Shown one piece after another: positions 43,498 through 51,983 of a DNA stretch of 64,000 nucleotides (positions are counted from its first letter, which is position 1; each line of letters opens with the position of its first letter). The stretch is taken from assembly GCF_007679325.1 (NCBI RefSeq), contig NZ_VEGI01000001.1, positions 62,001 to 126,000 of the forward strand, written 5' to 3'. Source of the DNA: Arthrobacter sp. U41 (GTDB lineage Bacteria > Actinomycetota > Actinomycetes > Actinomycetales > Micrococcaceae). A model generated the notes under the pieces. The model did not search any database. It worked only from the letters and a program-made list of their open reading frames with translations, and had not been told where the DNA came from. The translations under genes and the position numbers were made by a program.

Positions 43498-44790
43498 TTA
43501 CGCGGCTTTGACCACGGGGAGTTCGGCCCAGTGCGTCGTGTACCGCGGGGACAGCATGTCCCGTTTCATGCTCCAATCCGGCCCGCCCCGGATGCCGGCG
43601 AAGCCGAGGCCGATAGAACCCCGCCCGTACCTCCGGCTGACGTCCTCCAGCAGCGGGCCGATGCCCCGTTCCTCGTGCGGATTTTCGAAGACTGCCAGCG
43701 GCGCCTGGTTGCCGGTGGGGCGCAGATCGGTGACCATGATCCCCGCGCGGACGTACTTGACGCCGTCGTCAATCCGGGGGAGGAGGGCGTACGCCGCCCT
43801 CGCCAGGAGGACCGGGTCGGCGGTGGGCATCGGCAAGGGCACGCACACGGTGGGGTTCGAGCTCTCCTGCGGGTTGTAGTAAGACGTGGCGGCGAACGCC
43901 GTCAGGAGCTTGGCCTGGAGCCGGTGCCTCGCCAGCCGGGCGCTGGCCTGCTGGGCGTAGATGCCCAGCACCTGGCGCAGCCCGGCGCCGGTGGTGATCG
44001 GCGTGGCAAAGGAACGGCTGAAGATGAGCTGGTCGCGGCCGATCCGTTCTTCTTCCAGGGGGATGCACGGTGTCCCATTGAGCTCCAGGACCGTCCGCAT
44101 CAGCACCACCGAGAAGCGGTCCCTGATCTTGATGGGGTCTGCGCGGGCCAGGTCCAGTACGGTGTGGATATTCTGCGCGTTCAGCCGTTTGGTCAGGCGA
44201 GCGGCCACTCCCCAGAGCTCGATCACGGACAGGCCCGCCATGAGTTTCTCCCGCTGGGCGGCGGGGACAGCGTCCCAGTGGCAGACGCCGTCGAACGCCG
44301 GATTGTGCTTGGCCCACTTGTTGGCCAGTTTCGCCAGGGTTTTGGTGCCGGCGATGCCGACGCAGACGGGGACGCCGACGTTGCGGCGCACCGCGGTTTT
44401 TATGTTGTGGCCCAGACGCTGCAGCTCCTCCGGGGTGCCGTTGACGCCGAGGAAGGCCTCGTCGATGCTGTAGACCTCCAGCCAGGCCGAGTAGCGGCCG
44501 AGGAGTTCCATCACCCGGGCGCTAATGTCGCCGTAGAGTTCGTAGTTGCTGGACCGTGCCACCAGCCCCCATTCCTTCGCCCGCGGTGCGAGCTTGAACC
44601 ACGGTTCGCCGAGGCTGATCCCGAGTGCTTTCGCTTCGGGGGAGCGGGTGACCGCGCAGCCGTCGTTGTTGGAGAGCACCACCAGCGGACGGCCTTCCAG
44701 GGAGGGGTCGAAGGCGCGTTCGGCGCTGGCGTAGAAGCAGTTCACGTCAACAAGGGCCACACTGCCCCGGCCCGCCATGGCCCTAGACAT
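43498..44790 (-). CDS. umuC: Y-family DNA polymerase UmuC
   Basis: The 430-residue polymerase has the Y-family motifs [13 protein letters not shown] and YSIDEAFL (catalytic acids) and the UmuC-type C-terminal region with the [11 protein letters not shown] end. It carries out error-prone synthesis across lesions together with processed UmuD. The ATG at 44790 overlaps the umuD stop; an ATG at 44778 is an alternative. Longer readings run into umuD in another frame. Confidence 0.9.
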   Translation of the reverse strand: MSRAMAGRGSVALVDVNCFYASAERAFDPSLEGRPLVVLSNNDGCAVTRSPEAKALGISLGEPWFKLAPRAKEWGLVARSSNYELYGDISARVMELLGRYSAWLEVYSIDEAFLGVNGTPEELQRLGHNIKTAVRRNVGVPVCVGIAGTKTLAKLANKWAKHNPAFDGVCHWDAVPAAQREKLMAGLSVIELWGVAARLTKRLNAQNIHTVLDLARADPIKIRDRFSVVLMRTVLELNGTPCIPLEEERIGRDQLIFSRSFATPITTGAGLRQVLGIYAQQASARLARHRLQAKLLTAFAATSYYNPQESSNPTVCVPLPMPTADPVLLARAAYALLPRIDDGVKYVRAGIMVTDLRPTGNQAPLAVFENPHEERGIGPLLEDVSRRYGRGSIGLGFAGIRGGPDWSMKRDMLSPRYTTHWAELPVVKAA

Positions 44791-45214
44791 GGTGCAGGCA
44801 GCGCGTCGCGACGCCCCAGATGACCAGGTCCGACAGGGCGGGAACCCTGATGTCCGGGTACCGCGGGTTGTCGGCCTGCAGGACGACCCCCGACGTCGTG
44901 ATGCGCAGCCTCTTGACAGTGAGCTCGCCATCGAGGACCGCGACGACGACGCAGCCGTCGCGGGGCTCGAGGGCGCGGTTCACAATCAGCTCGTCGCCGT
45001 CGCTGATCCCGGCACGCTCCATGGAGTCCCCGGACACCCTGACGACGTAGGTGCTGGTGATGTCCTTGATGAGGTGTTCGTTGAGGTCGATGCGGCCGTC
45101 AAAGTAGTCCTGCGCGGGAGAAGGGTAGCCGGCAGCAACCGGTACCGGCGAGATAAGGACCGACAGAAGAGAAGTGCCCGCGTCTATCACACGGGGCCCG
45201 ATGATTACGCCCAC
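44783..45214 (-). CDS. umuD: UmuD-like SOS mutagenesis peptidase
   Basis: The 143-residue protein has a LexA/UmuD self-cleavage fold: an Ala-Gly cleavage site in [13 protein letters not shown], the catalytic serine in [11 protein letters not shown] and the catalytic lysine in GELTVKRLR. After RecA-stimulated cleavage UmuD' joins UmuC. The GTG at 45214 has AAGGTG upstream. An SOS box at 45228-45243 lies 14 bp before the start, so the operon should be LexA-controlled. Confidence 0.9.
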   Translation of the reverse strand: MGVIIGPRVIDAGTSLLSVLISPVPVAAGYPSPAQDYFDGRIDLNEHLIKDITSTYVVRVSGDSMERAGISDGDELIVNRALEPRDGCVVVAVLDGELTVKRLRITTSGVVLQADNPRYPDIRVPALSDLVIWGVATRCLHHV

Positions 45215-45227
45215 AACACACCTTTAT

Positions 45228-45243
45228 TCGAATATATGTTCGA
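45228..45243. promoter_or_regulatory. SOS box (LexA operator) of umuDC
   Basis: TCGAATATATGTTCGA matches the Gram-positive/actinobacterial LexA consensus TCGAAC-N4-GTTCGA with one mismatch in the left arm. It directly precedes umuD. Confidence 0.8.
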
Positions 45244-45366
45244 TACATTCAGTGTAGCCCGGGGCGCTGACATTGGGCAGACGTGGATGAATAGCAGGGG
45301 ATGACGGCAAGGGTCCGCATCCGGATCACTGAAGGAAATTGATGGCCCGATCAGTAGGATGACTGC

Positions 45367-45645
45367 ATGGATGAAACGCCGCGATTCCGTTCACCGCGAT
45401 GGTGGCCCTGGGCCGTCGCGATCCTCCTCTTGATCACGGTGAACACAACGCTTCTGGGGTATAAACGGGGCGAGTGCGTTGACTACACTATCGAGTCTGG
45501 CGCTACGAGCCTGTGTACTAGTGGCCCCGCGCTGAGCATGGATGGCACGTGGATTTTGGTGACGGTGAGCGTGGTCGCCGTCGTCTACTTCGCGCGGCGC
45601 CTCGTGCAGGCAGTTAGAGCCCGCAGGGACAAGGCAGCAATGTAG
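45367..45645 (+). CDS. Small membrane protein, unknown function
   Basis: The 92-residue protein has two helices (about 13-31 and 60-79) separated by a short outside loop with two cysteines (GECVDYTIESGATSLC) that could pair. The last residues are basic. It starts at the ATG at 45367. No family is recognised. Confidence 0.6.
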   Translation: MDETPRFRSPRWWPWAVAILLLITVNTTLLGYKRGECVDYTIESGATSLCTSGPALSMDGTWILVTVSVVAVVYFARRLVQAVRARRDKAAM

Positions 45646-45804
45646 ATTAGCCCGGCCCCCACAACATGGAAGCTTTGGCGAGAGCTATTCGTTCAAAAGC
45701 TACTCCGCAAGTTTCCGTTACTCTCCACGATGTTGCAGGCCAGCCCGCCACGAACCGTGAAGAGCCGCTAATCTGGGGACACCGCAGAGCAAAAGGAGAG
45801 CCCC

Positions 45805-46386
45805 ATGGGCAAGGTGGTCATGTACAGCTCCGTGTCGGTGGACGGCTTCATCGCGGACGAGAACGACCAGCCAGGACCCCTGTTCGACTGGTTGTCCAGC
45901 GGTGACGTGCCGTTGGACGGGAGCGGCGAGTTGAAGGTGTCGCAGGCGTCCTATGACTACATTCGGCCGTACTGGGACCAGATCGGGACAACCGTCGTCG
46001 GCCGCCACGTTTTCGACCTGACGGACGGCTGGGACGGGAAGCCTCCGAGCGGGATTGACCACGTGGTCGTCGTGACGCACCGGCCGGAGCCTGAGGGCTG
46101 GGACCCCGAGGTGCCGTTTCACTTCGTCAACGGCGTCGAGGCAGCCATGGCCAAAGCGCAGGAGCTTGCGGGTGACCGCATCGTCGAGGTCGCCGCTGGC
46201 GACGTCGGTGGCCAAGTGCTTGCCGCGGGCCTGGTGGACGAGGTACGCATGGACGTCGCACCGGTCGTGTTCGGGTCCGGCAAGCGCTACTTCGGGTCGG
46301 TCCACGCACAGCACCTGTTGGAGGATCCTGACGTGGCGATTCAGGGTAACCGGGTGCTTCACCTCCGTTATCAGGTGCGCCGTTGA
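45805..46386 (+). CDS. RibD/dihydrofolate-reductase-like protein (copy 1)
   Basis: The 193-residue protein has the RibD C-terminal fold: VVMYSSVSVDGFIA at the start, a TTVVGRHVFDLTDGW loop, and VEVAAGDVGGQVLAAGLVDEVRMDVAPVVFGSGKRYF. Such proteins are usually NADPH-dependent reductases of unknown substrate. AAAAGGAGA precedes the ATG. A homolog lies at 48247-48837. Confidence 0.85.
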   Translation: MGKVVMYSSVSVDGFIADENDQPGPLFDWLSSGDVPLDGSGELKVSQASYDYIRPYWDQIGTTVVGRHVFDLTDGWDGKPPSGIDHVVVVTHRPEPEGWDPEVPFHFVNGVEAAMAKAQELAGDRIVEVAAGDVGGQVLAAGLVDEVRMDVAPVVFGSGKRYFGSVHAQHLLEDPDVAIQGNRVLHLRYQVRR

Positions 46387-46472
46387 GCGAACTGAGCGCG
46401 TAAGCGGAGAAGCCCACTGCGAACGGTGACAAAAGATCGTGCCTCCGCTCGCTGGTCTGGCACCCGTGCGGT

Positions 46473-46709
46473 TCAGTCCTTCGAGTCATTCCGCGCTGTC
46501 AGTGCACTTCGAAGCGAGACCAATGCAGACATCCCGCAGACTGCATAAGCAAGCAGGCCCAGGCCAAGCGTCACCCAATAGAAACCAAGGTCGAGCGGGC
46601 CTTCTCCATGCAGCACTTTGGACATCAAGAACCAACCGGCGATACCGGAAAGCACCGTGGCGACGGGGAAGACCCAAGAGGGTGGGCGCAAAGACCGATG
46701 TCCTGACAT
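46473..46709 (-). CDS. Small membrane protein, unknown function
   Basis: The 78-residue protein has two helices (about 12-30 and 42-64) and a basic N-terminus. It starts at an ATG at 46709. The gap to the next minus gene (46853) is 143 bp and shows nothing clear. No family is recognised. Confidence 0.55.
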   Translation of the reverse strand: MSGHRSLRPPSWVFPVATVLSGIAGWFLMSKVLHGEGPLDLGFYWVTLGLGLLAYAVCGMSALVSLRSALTARNDSKD

Positions 46710-46852
46710 GGCGACAGCTTAACCGCGGACCGCTCCAGGCGCCATGGATCCTGGCGTCGAGGCGTCACGGCGGCTCGGCCATATCTAGAGATAGCTCCGC
46801 CATGGGTAGCCTCAGCTCCGCTAAACCGCCGGCACTGCCGCGTTTGGCGGAA

Positions 46853-47506
46853 TCAGGTGGCCTCATACGGAGTGCTGAAGAGGGTGACTCCCCATTCCGG
46901 GTTATGCAGCACGATTCCACTTTCCCTCCGCGCGAACTGGAGCGGCGCCTGAAGGTACCGGTGCATCCGTGCCTGTTCCTGGCCCCACGGGAAGTCGCAC
47001 GTGCCCTGAAAACTCTCCAGTGTCGCCGGATCCGGCGTGATCGTTTCGCCCTCAAAGCTGACCCTGACCGCGTACGAAGCACACGGGATCCGCACAGTCA
47101 TCAAGGGGTGGCCGCCAACGCTGCCGAACCTCACGGCGTAGTCGCCGGAGCTCATGCCCGGACCGCGGGGCACAGCAGCCGGCATCATGGAACCTGACGT
47201 GAAGTACTGACACTCCAGCCCGCCGGCGGCCGCGGCGTCCTCTGCACGCGGTGACGAACAGCCATCTGCACCCTGCCCGGCGGGGGCGGGCGGCACCGGC
47301 GGGCGCGGCGCGTGGGTCATGCCCGGCGACAGTCCGGCGCCCGTGGCAGCGGGCGGCTTGATCACTGATTGTTCGTGGGCCGCGGCAACCGGGGACGGAG
47401 CAGCCCCGCACGCGGCGGTGAGGGCGACGACGGCGAGCCACCCCAGGGACAGCAGTGTCGGCGTCGTGCGTTTTCCATAACGAGCGGGTCCCCCGAGCGC
47501 GGCCAT
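46853..47506 (-). CDS. Lipoprotein with META-like domain
   Basis: The 217-residue precursor has a signal peptide ending in LTAAC (Cys33), a proline-rich linker and a C-terminal domain. Its PCASYAVRVSFEGETITPDPATLESFQGTCDFPWGQEQARMHRYL segment matches the pattern of META/HslJ domains, two cysteines included. The ATG at 47506 is preferred because the longer frame adds a segment with no signal-peptide character. Function is unknown; META-domain proteins are tied to envelope and heat stress. Confidence 0.65.
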   Translation of the reverse strand: MAALGGPARYGKRTTPTLLSLGWLAVVALTAACGAAPSPVAAAHEQSVIKPPAATGAGLSPGMTHAPRPPVPPAPAGQGADGCSSPRAEDAAAAGGLECQYFTSGSMMPAAVPRGPGMSSGDYAVRFGSVGGHPLMTVRIPCASYAVRVSFEGETITPDPATLESFQGTCDFPWGQEQARMHRYLQAPLQFARRESGIVLHNPEWGVTLFSTPYEAT

Positions 47507-47634
47507 GATCCGAACACTAGGCGGAAGTCGCCTCCCGCTGCAACAAGCCCAGTGCGGCACTGACGCGGTAAACCTGGAGTGCGAACCGGACGGGCGTACA
47601 CTCCTGTACCGGCAGTTCAGGTGGGGGTGACCGG

Positions 47635-48153
47635 TTAGGCGGTATCGATCCAGTAGCGTCGTTTGCCGTTGCGAGTGTCCTCGTAGATGCCGCCGTTCTT
47701 TTCGATGGTGGCCCGGGAGCCGGTGTTGTTGTCATCGCAGGTGAGCAGAACCCGGGGGATTCCCAAGTTTCGCGCTACCGGCAGGGCGTCGGCGAGCGCG
47801 GCACCCGCGTGGCCGCGGCGCCTCGCGGAAGGCCTGATGCTGTAGCCGATGTGCCCACCCTCGTTGAGGAGGAATTCGTTCAGCTCGTGTCTGATGGCCA
47901 GTGAGCCAAGGAACGTGGCACCCTCCACGACCCACAGGTAGGTGCAGGGCACGTATCCCGGCTTCCGCGGGCTCTCCGGCAATGCATCCTTGAGAAGCGC
48001 CTCCACGAACCGGTGGAATGTCAGGGCATCCTTGAGTTCTTCCAGCGGCCAGTCCTCGGCGCCCCCGCCGTCCCTGTGGGTTCCGGCAAATTCGGCTGAT
48101 CCTTCCAACCAGGAGGAGTGGTATCGGACGTCCGGAGCGATAAGGCGGGGCAT
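47635..48153 (-). CDS. GNAT family N-acetyltransferase
   Basis: The 172-residue protein has the acetyl-CoA-binding block GYSIRPSARRRGHAGAALADALPVARNLG and the C-terminal TCDDNNTGSRATIEKNGGIYED region of small-molecule acetyltransferases (Acetyltransf_3-like). The ATG at 48153 opens the fold. The substrate is unknown. Confidence 0.85.
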   Translation of the reverse strand: MPRLIAPDVRYHSSWLEGSAEFAGTHRDGGGAEDWPLEELKDALTFHRFVEALLKDALPESPRKPGYVPCTYLWVVEGATFLGSLAIRHELNEFLLNEGGHIGYSIRPSARRRGHAGAALADALPVARNLGIPRVLLTCDDNNTGSRATIEKNGGIYEDTRNGKRRYWIDTA

Positions 48154-48246
48154 CAAAAGATCGTAAGCGCAGGGTCCGCGTTTCCCATGGTGCCACCCCG
48201 GCATTCCACGCCGTCCGGCTCCGCCCGGCGAGTGCGAGTCAGACTT

Positions 48247-48837
48247 TCAGCGGAGTACCCGGTACCGCACGTGGGTGACCAGTCCGGTACCGCTTACTTC
48301 CGTCGGTTCAAGCTGGAGGTTCGCGACGCCGTCCAGCAGCCGCTCGCCCGCTCCCAGGACGATGGGCGCGATGTGGAGTCGCAGCTCGTCGATCAGACCC
48401 GCCCAAAGGTACTGGCGGACGGTCTGCGCGCCTCCGGCAATGGCCACGTCCTTGTTGCCGGCGGCCGTCTGTGCCTGGGCCATCGCCGATTCGATCCCCT
48501 CGGTCACGAAGTTGAACGTGGTGCCGCCCTGCATCGCCAGGGGCTCGCGTGGATGATGGGTGAGCACAAACACGGGTGCGTGATAAGGCGGCTCCTCACC
48601 CCACCACCCCCGCCATTCCTCCTCCCATACCCCGGGACCTGCGAACATGTTCCGTCCCATGATGTAGGCGCCGGCCTCGAGGATGCCTTCGAGCGCGGCG
48701 GCGTTGGGCCCGGGTTCTTCGAACATCCACCTGTGCAGCCGCTCACCGCCCTCGCCCAGGGGTTCCGCGAGGCTTTGGTTCGGGCCGGCGACGAATCCGT
48801 CGAGGGAGATGGTCAGATCGCTCGTGACTCGGCTCAT
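48247..48837 (-). CDS. RibD/dihydrofolate-reductase-like protein (copy 2)
   Basis: The 196-residue protein starts MSRVTSDLTISLDGFVAGPNQSL. It keeps the GAYIMGRNMF and DVAIAGGAQTVRQYLWAGLIDELRLHIAPIVLGAGERLLD blocks of the RibD C-terminal family. It is only distantly similar to the copy at 45805-46386, so the two are probably not a recent duplication. The substrate is unknown. Confidence 0.85.
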   Translation of the reverse strand: MSRVTSDLTISLDGFVAGPNQSLAEPLGEGGERLHRWMFEEPGPNAAALEGILEAGAYIMGRNMFAGPGVWEEEWRGWWGEEPPYHAPVFVLTHHPREPLAMQGGTTFNFVTEGIESAMAQAQTAAGNKDVAIAGGAQTVRQYLWAGLIDELRLHIAPIVLGAGERLLDGVANLQLEPTEVSGTGLVTHVRYRVLR

Positions 48838-49010
48838 GGGCCCATCATGCCACCGCCAGACGGTGCGGGTCAGGCTCAGCAAAGGTTTTCGGAGTGACCT
48901 TCGTTAGCTTGGTCACGTCGCGGGTTTTCGTCGAAAATCCGGTTGCGGCGGGCCCCATACTTGGAATGACCCCGGCGGATTCTCTCCACCGCCAGGCATG
49001 AGGAGGGTCC

Positions 49011-49310
49011 ATGAAAACCTTGATGATTTTGCAGAGCACCGTGAAGACCACTGTCTCGAGCGAGTACTTCCCCGCCGCAGCGGTATTGGCCGGAGTGGTT
49101 TTGTTTTGGGGCATCGGGCTCTTCGGCGGACTCTCCCTGCTGAGCAACCACCAGACGCTTCTGACGACGCTCAGCTGGTTGCTCTTCGTCTACGCCGCGG
49201 CCGTGCTCACGCCCCTCGCCGGACTTATCGCCGTGGTGGATCTGTCGCGCCGCTGGCTCCGAAACCGGGCGTCGGGCGACGCCGATTCGGCCGGGCCCGC
49301 TTCCGCGTAG
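49011..49310 (+). CDS. Small membrane protein, unknown function
   Basis: The 99-residue protein has two helices (about 20-42 and 50-75) followed by a basic tail. A strong GAGGAGGG ribosome binding site precedes the ATG, so translation is likely. No family is recognised. Confidence 0.65.
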   Translation: MKTLMILQSTVKTTVSSEYFPAAAVLAGVVLFWGIGLFGGLSLLSNHQTLLTTLSWLLFVYAAAVLTPLAGLIAVVDLSRRWLRNRASGDADSAGPASA

Positions 49311-49325
49311 GTCCCCCGGGCGGGG

Positions 49326-49946
49326 TTATTCGAAGCGCGAGGGGTCGCCCATGCCGCGCCGGACGACTTCCGCCGTGCCGCCGGAATAGTCAATGACAGT
49401 GGTCGGCTCCGCGCCGCAGTCGCCGGAATCGACGACGGCGTCCACCACGTGCTCCAGCCGTTCCTTGATTTCCCAGCCCTGCGTCAGCGGTTCTTCCTCA
49501 TCCGGCAGCAACAGTGTGCTGGAGAGCAGCGGCTCGCCCAGTTCAGCCAGCAAAGCCTGGACCACCTTGTTGTCCGGGATCCGCACGCCCACCGTCTTCT
49601 TCTTCGGGTGCAGCAGCCGCTTGGGGACTTCCTTGGTGGCGGGCAGGATGAAGGTGTAGCTCCCGGGTGTGACGGCCTTGATGCTGCGGAACACGTCATT
49701 GTCGATCTGCACGAACTGGCCCAGCTGCGCGAAGTCCTTGCAGACCAGCGTGAAGTGGTGCTTGCTATCGAGGTGGCGGATGCTCCGGATGCGATCCAGG
49801 GCATCCTTGTTCCCCAGCTGTGCGCCGAGCGCGTAGCAGGAGTCAGTGGGATAGGCGATCAGTCCGCCGGAACGGACGATGTCCACTGCCTGGCTGATGG
49901 AACGCGCCTGGGGGTTGTCCGGGTGAACATCAAAGTATCTCGCCAT
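49326..49946 (-). CDS. Sua5/YciO/YrdC family protein
   Basis: The 206-residue protein has the YrdC-type core: VRSGGLIAYPTDSCYALGAQLGN, the SKHHFTLVCKD segment and VGVRIPDNKVVQALLAELGEPLLSSTLL. It resembles the YciO branch, whose members bind RNA/nucleotides and may not make threonylcarbamoyladenylate for tRNA. It follows the cox operon at 77 bp and may be read through from it. An essential tsaC may lie elsewhere. Confidence 0.85.
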   Translation of the reverse strand: MARYFDVHPDNPQARSISQAVDIVRSGGLIAYPTDSCYALGAQLGNKDALDRIRSIRHLDSKHHFTLVCKDFAQLGQFVQIDNDVFRSIKAVTPGSYTFILPATKEVPKRLLHPKKKTVGVRIPDNKVVQALLAELGEPLLSSTLLLPDEEEPLTQGWEIKERLEHVVDAVVDSGDCGAEPTTVIDYSGGTAEVVRRGMGDPSRFE

Positions 49947-50023
49947 GGCACGAGCTTACGCCCGACGGCGGCCCAGGCGCCTAACGCGCCCAGCGCAGGG
50001 CGTCGTTTCGGATCAAGTCCCGG

Positions 50024-51151
50024 TCAATGCTGCTCGTCGTGGTGGATGCGCTCGCCGAGCTGCCGGAGTGGTTCCCCGCTTCCGCTCCACTGCTTCGCAA
50101 TGAACTCCGCCGCGATGGACACCGCTGTCTCTTCCGGGGTCCGGGCGCCGAGGTCCAGGCCCACCGGGCTGTGCAGCCGGGCCAGCTCCTCGTCACCCAG
50201 GCCCGCCTCGCGCAGCCTGGCGATCCGGTCCGCATGGGTCCGGCGTGAACCCATGGCGCCGATAAAGGCGACCGGCCGGCCCCGCAGGGCAACTTCCAGC
50301 AGCGGAATATCGAACTTCGGATCGTGGGTGAGGACGCACATCACGGTGCGTTCATCCACCAGGCCCTGTTCCAGCTGCCCGGAAAGGTAGCGGTGCGGCC
50401 AGGCGTTGACCACCTCGGCGGCTTCGGGAAAGCGCGCGGGGGTTGCGAAAACTGCGCGGGCGTCGCACACCGTGACGCGGTAGCCCAGGAAGGTGCCCAT
50501 CCGGGCCAGCGCCGAGGCGAAGTCGATGGCGCCGAAGACCAGCATTCGCGGCGGCGGGGCGTAACTTGCGAAGAAAACGCGCATTCCGGCGTCCAGGCGC
50601 TCCCCGTCAGGGCCGTAGCTCAGGATGCCGGAGCGGCCGGCTGCCAGCAGGCCCTGGGTGTCATCGCCCACTGCGTGGTTGGCCCGCTCGGAACCGAGGT
50701 CGCCCTCGAAACCGTCTGGCCGCACGATCAGGTGCAGGCCCAGCCGGCTGCTGTCGGGGTGCTCGATCACCGTGGCGACACCGACGCGGCGCTCGCCGGC
50801 GATGTCCGCCCTGACGGCGTCGAGTTCGGCGAAGCTTTGCCGGGACACCGGCTCGACGAAGATGTCGATGATCCCGCCGCAGGTCAGGCCCACGGCGAAC
50901 GCGTCGTCGTCGCTGATTCCGTAGCGCACCAGGAGGGGGGTGCCGTCCTCCTTGACCTGCGTGGCCAGTTCGTACACAGCGCCCTCGACGCAGCCGCCGG
51001 AGACCGAGCCCGCCGCGGCGCCATCGGCGGTCACGAGCATCGACGCGCCGGGAAGCCGCGGGGCCGATTTGAACGTGCTCACGACCGTGGCGAGGCCGGC
51101 GGTGTCACCTTTCCGCCAGCCGGGCATCAGGGCTGCCAGGACATCACGCAC
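50024..51151 (-). CDS. coxF: XdhC family maturation factor (CoxF-like)
   Basis: The 375-residue protein has the XdhC signatures SGGCVEGAVYE and CGGIIDIFVEP plus a Rossmann region with VCDARAVFATPARFP and FIGAMGSRRTHADRIARLREAGL. XdhC/CoxF proteins bring the molybdenum cofactor or sulfur to molybdenum hydroxylases. A GTG at 51151 is the start; it overlaps coxG by eight bases. It is the last gene of the cox operon. Confidence 0.85.
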   Translation of the reverse strand: MRDVLAALMPGWRKGDTAGLATVVSTFKSAPRLPGASMLVTADGAAAGSVSGGCVEGAVYELATQVKEDGTPLLVRYGISDDDAFAVGLTCGGIIDIFVEPVSRQSFAELDAVRADIAGERRVGVATVIEHPDSSRLGLHLIVRPDGFEGDLGSERANHAVGDDTQGLLAAGRSGILSYGPDGERLDAGMRVFFASYAPPPRMLVFGAIDFASALARMGTFLGYRVTVCDARAVFATPARFPEAAEVVNAWPHRYLSGQLEQGLVDERTVMCVLTHDPKFDIPLLEVALRGRPVAFIGAMGSRRTHADRIARLREAGLGDEELARLHSPVGLDLGARTPEETAVSIAAEFIAKQWSGSGEPLRQLGERIHHDEQH

Positions 51152-51983
51152 GGTCAGTCTGCAACCTTTCGATCGCCCGGATCAGCCGGAACGCGGAACG
51201 CCGGCCCGCCCAGTACGAGACGCACCCCACCACCGCCACGAGGGCCAGGACCTTCCCCGGGCTGGACAGCTGCTCCGCAGCGATCCCCTTCGCGAGGCTG
51301 AGGGCGTCCAGGCTGCCGGCGGGTGCGGGCGCCGGTGCGGGCGCGGACGCCCTTGGGGGTGCCGCGGGCACGGCAGCCGGCGGCACGCCCGGTAGTTCCG
51401 CCGCCGGGGCGGGGGCCGTCGGTTTGGAGACCTTCGCCGCAGCGGCCGCCGCTTCAGCGTCCGCGTCCAGCCCGGGCGCGGACGCCCCGGCGGCTACCGC
51501 ACCTTCGCCGGCGGCCGGTACGCCGGCTTCGCCGGGCGTGGCAATTATGGCCTGAAGATTGCTGGCGAACAGGCCCATCATCTGTTCGGTCACACTGCCG
51601 ATCACACCCTTGCCCATCGCGGCGGCCTTGCCGGACAGCTTCAGATCGGCGCTGACGGTGCCGCGGGTGGTGCCGCCGGCCTCTTCGGTAAGGAGCATGG
51701 TCACCGTGGCCTCGGCGGTGCCCTGGCCGCGGGTTTCCTGGGCCTTGCCGCCCAGGACGGCGCGGTGTTCGGCGGCGTTGCGTTCGATGACGTTGAGCAG
51801 CCCTTTGTACTGCATGTTGACCGGGCCCAGCTTCACGGTCATGCCCACCTGGTAAGCGTCGTCCGAGAGTTTGTTCAGGATCCGGGCGCCGGGGACGCAG
51901 CCGGCCACGCGTTCAAAGTCCATGATGGTTTCCCAGACCGTGCCGATCGGTGCGACAACCGAGAAATCGCTGTCTATCTGCAT
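51144..51983 (-). CDS. coxG: CoxG, SRPBCC protein with C-terminal membrane helix
   Basis: The 279-residue protein has an SRPBCC lipid-binding domain at about 1-150 (FSVVAPIGTVWETIMDFERVAGCVPGARI), an Ala/Pro-rich linker (about 155-230) and one membrane helix (about 244-260, KVLALVAVVGCVSYWAG) before a basic end. CoxG is tied to attaching CO dehydrogenase to the membrane and its quinone pool. It overlaps coxE by 10 bp and coxF by 8 bp. Confidence 0.85.
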   Translation of the reverse strand: MQIDSDFSVVAPIGTVWETIMDFERVAGCVPGARILNKLSDDAYQVGMTVKLGPVNMQYKGLLNVIERNAAEHRAVLGGKAQETRGQGTAEATVTMLLTEEAGGTTRGTVSADLKLSGKAAAMGKGVIGSVTEQMMGLFASNLQAIIATPGEAGVPAAGEGAVAAGASAPGLDADAEAAAAAAKVSKPTAPAPAAELPGVPPAAVPAAPPRASAPAPAPAPAGSLDALSLAKGIAAEQLSSPGKVLALVAVVGCVSYWAGRRSAFRLIRAIERLQTDRA

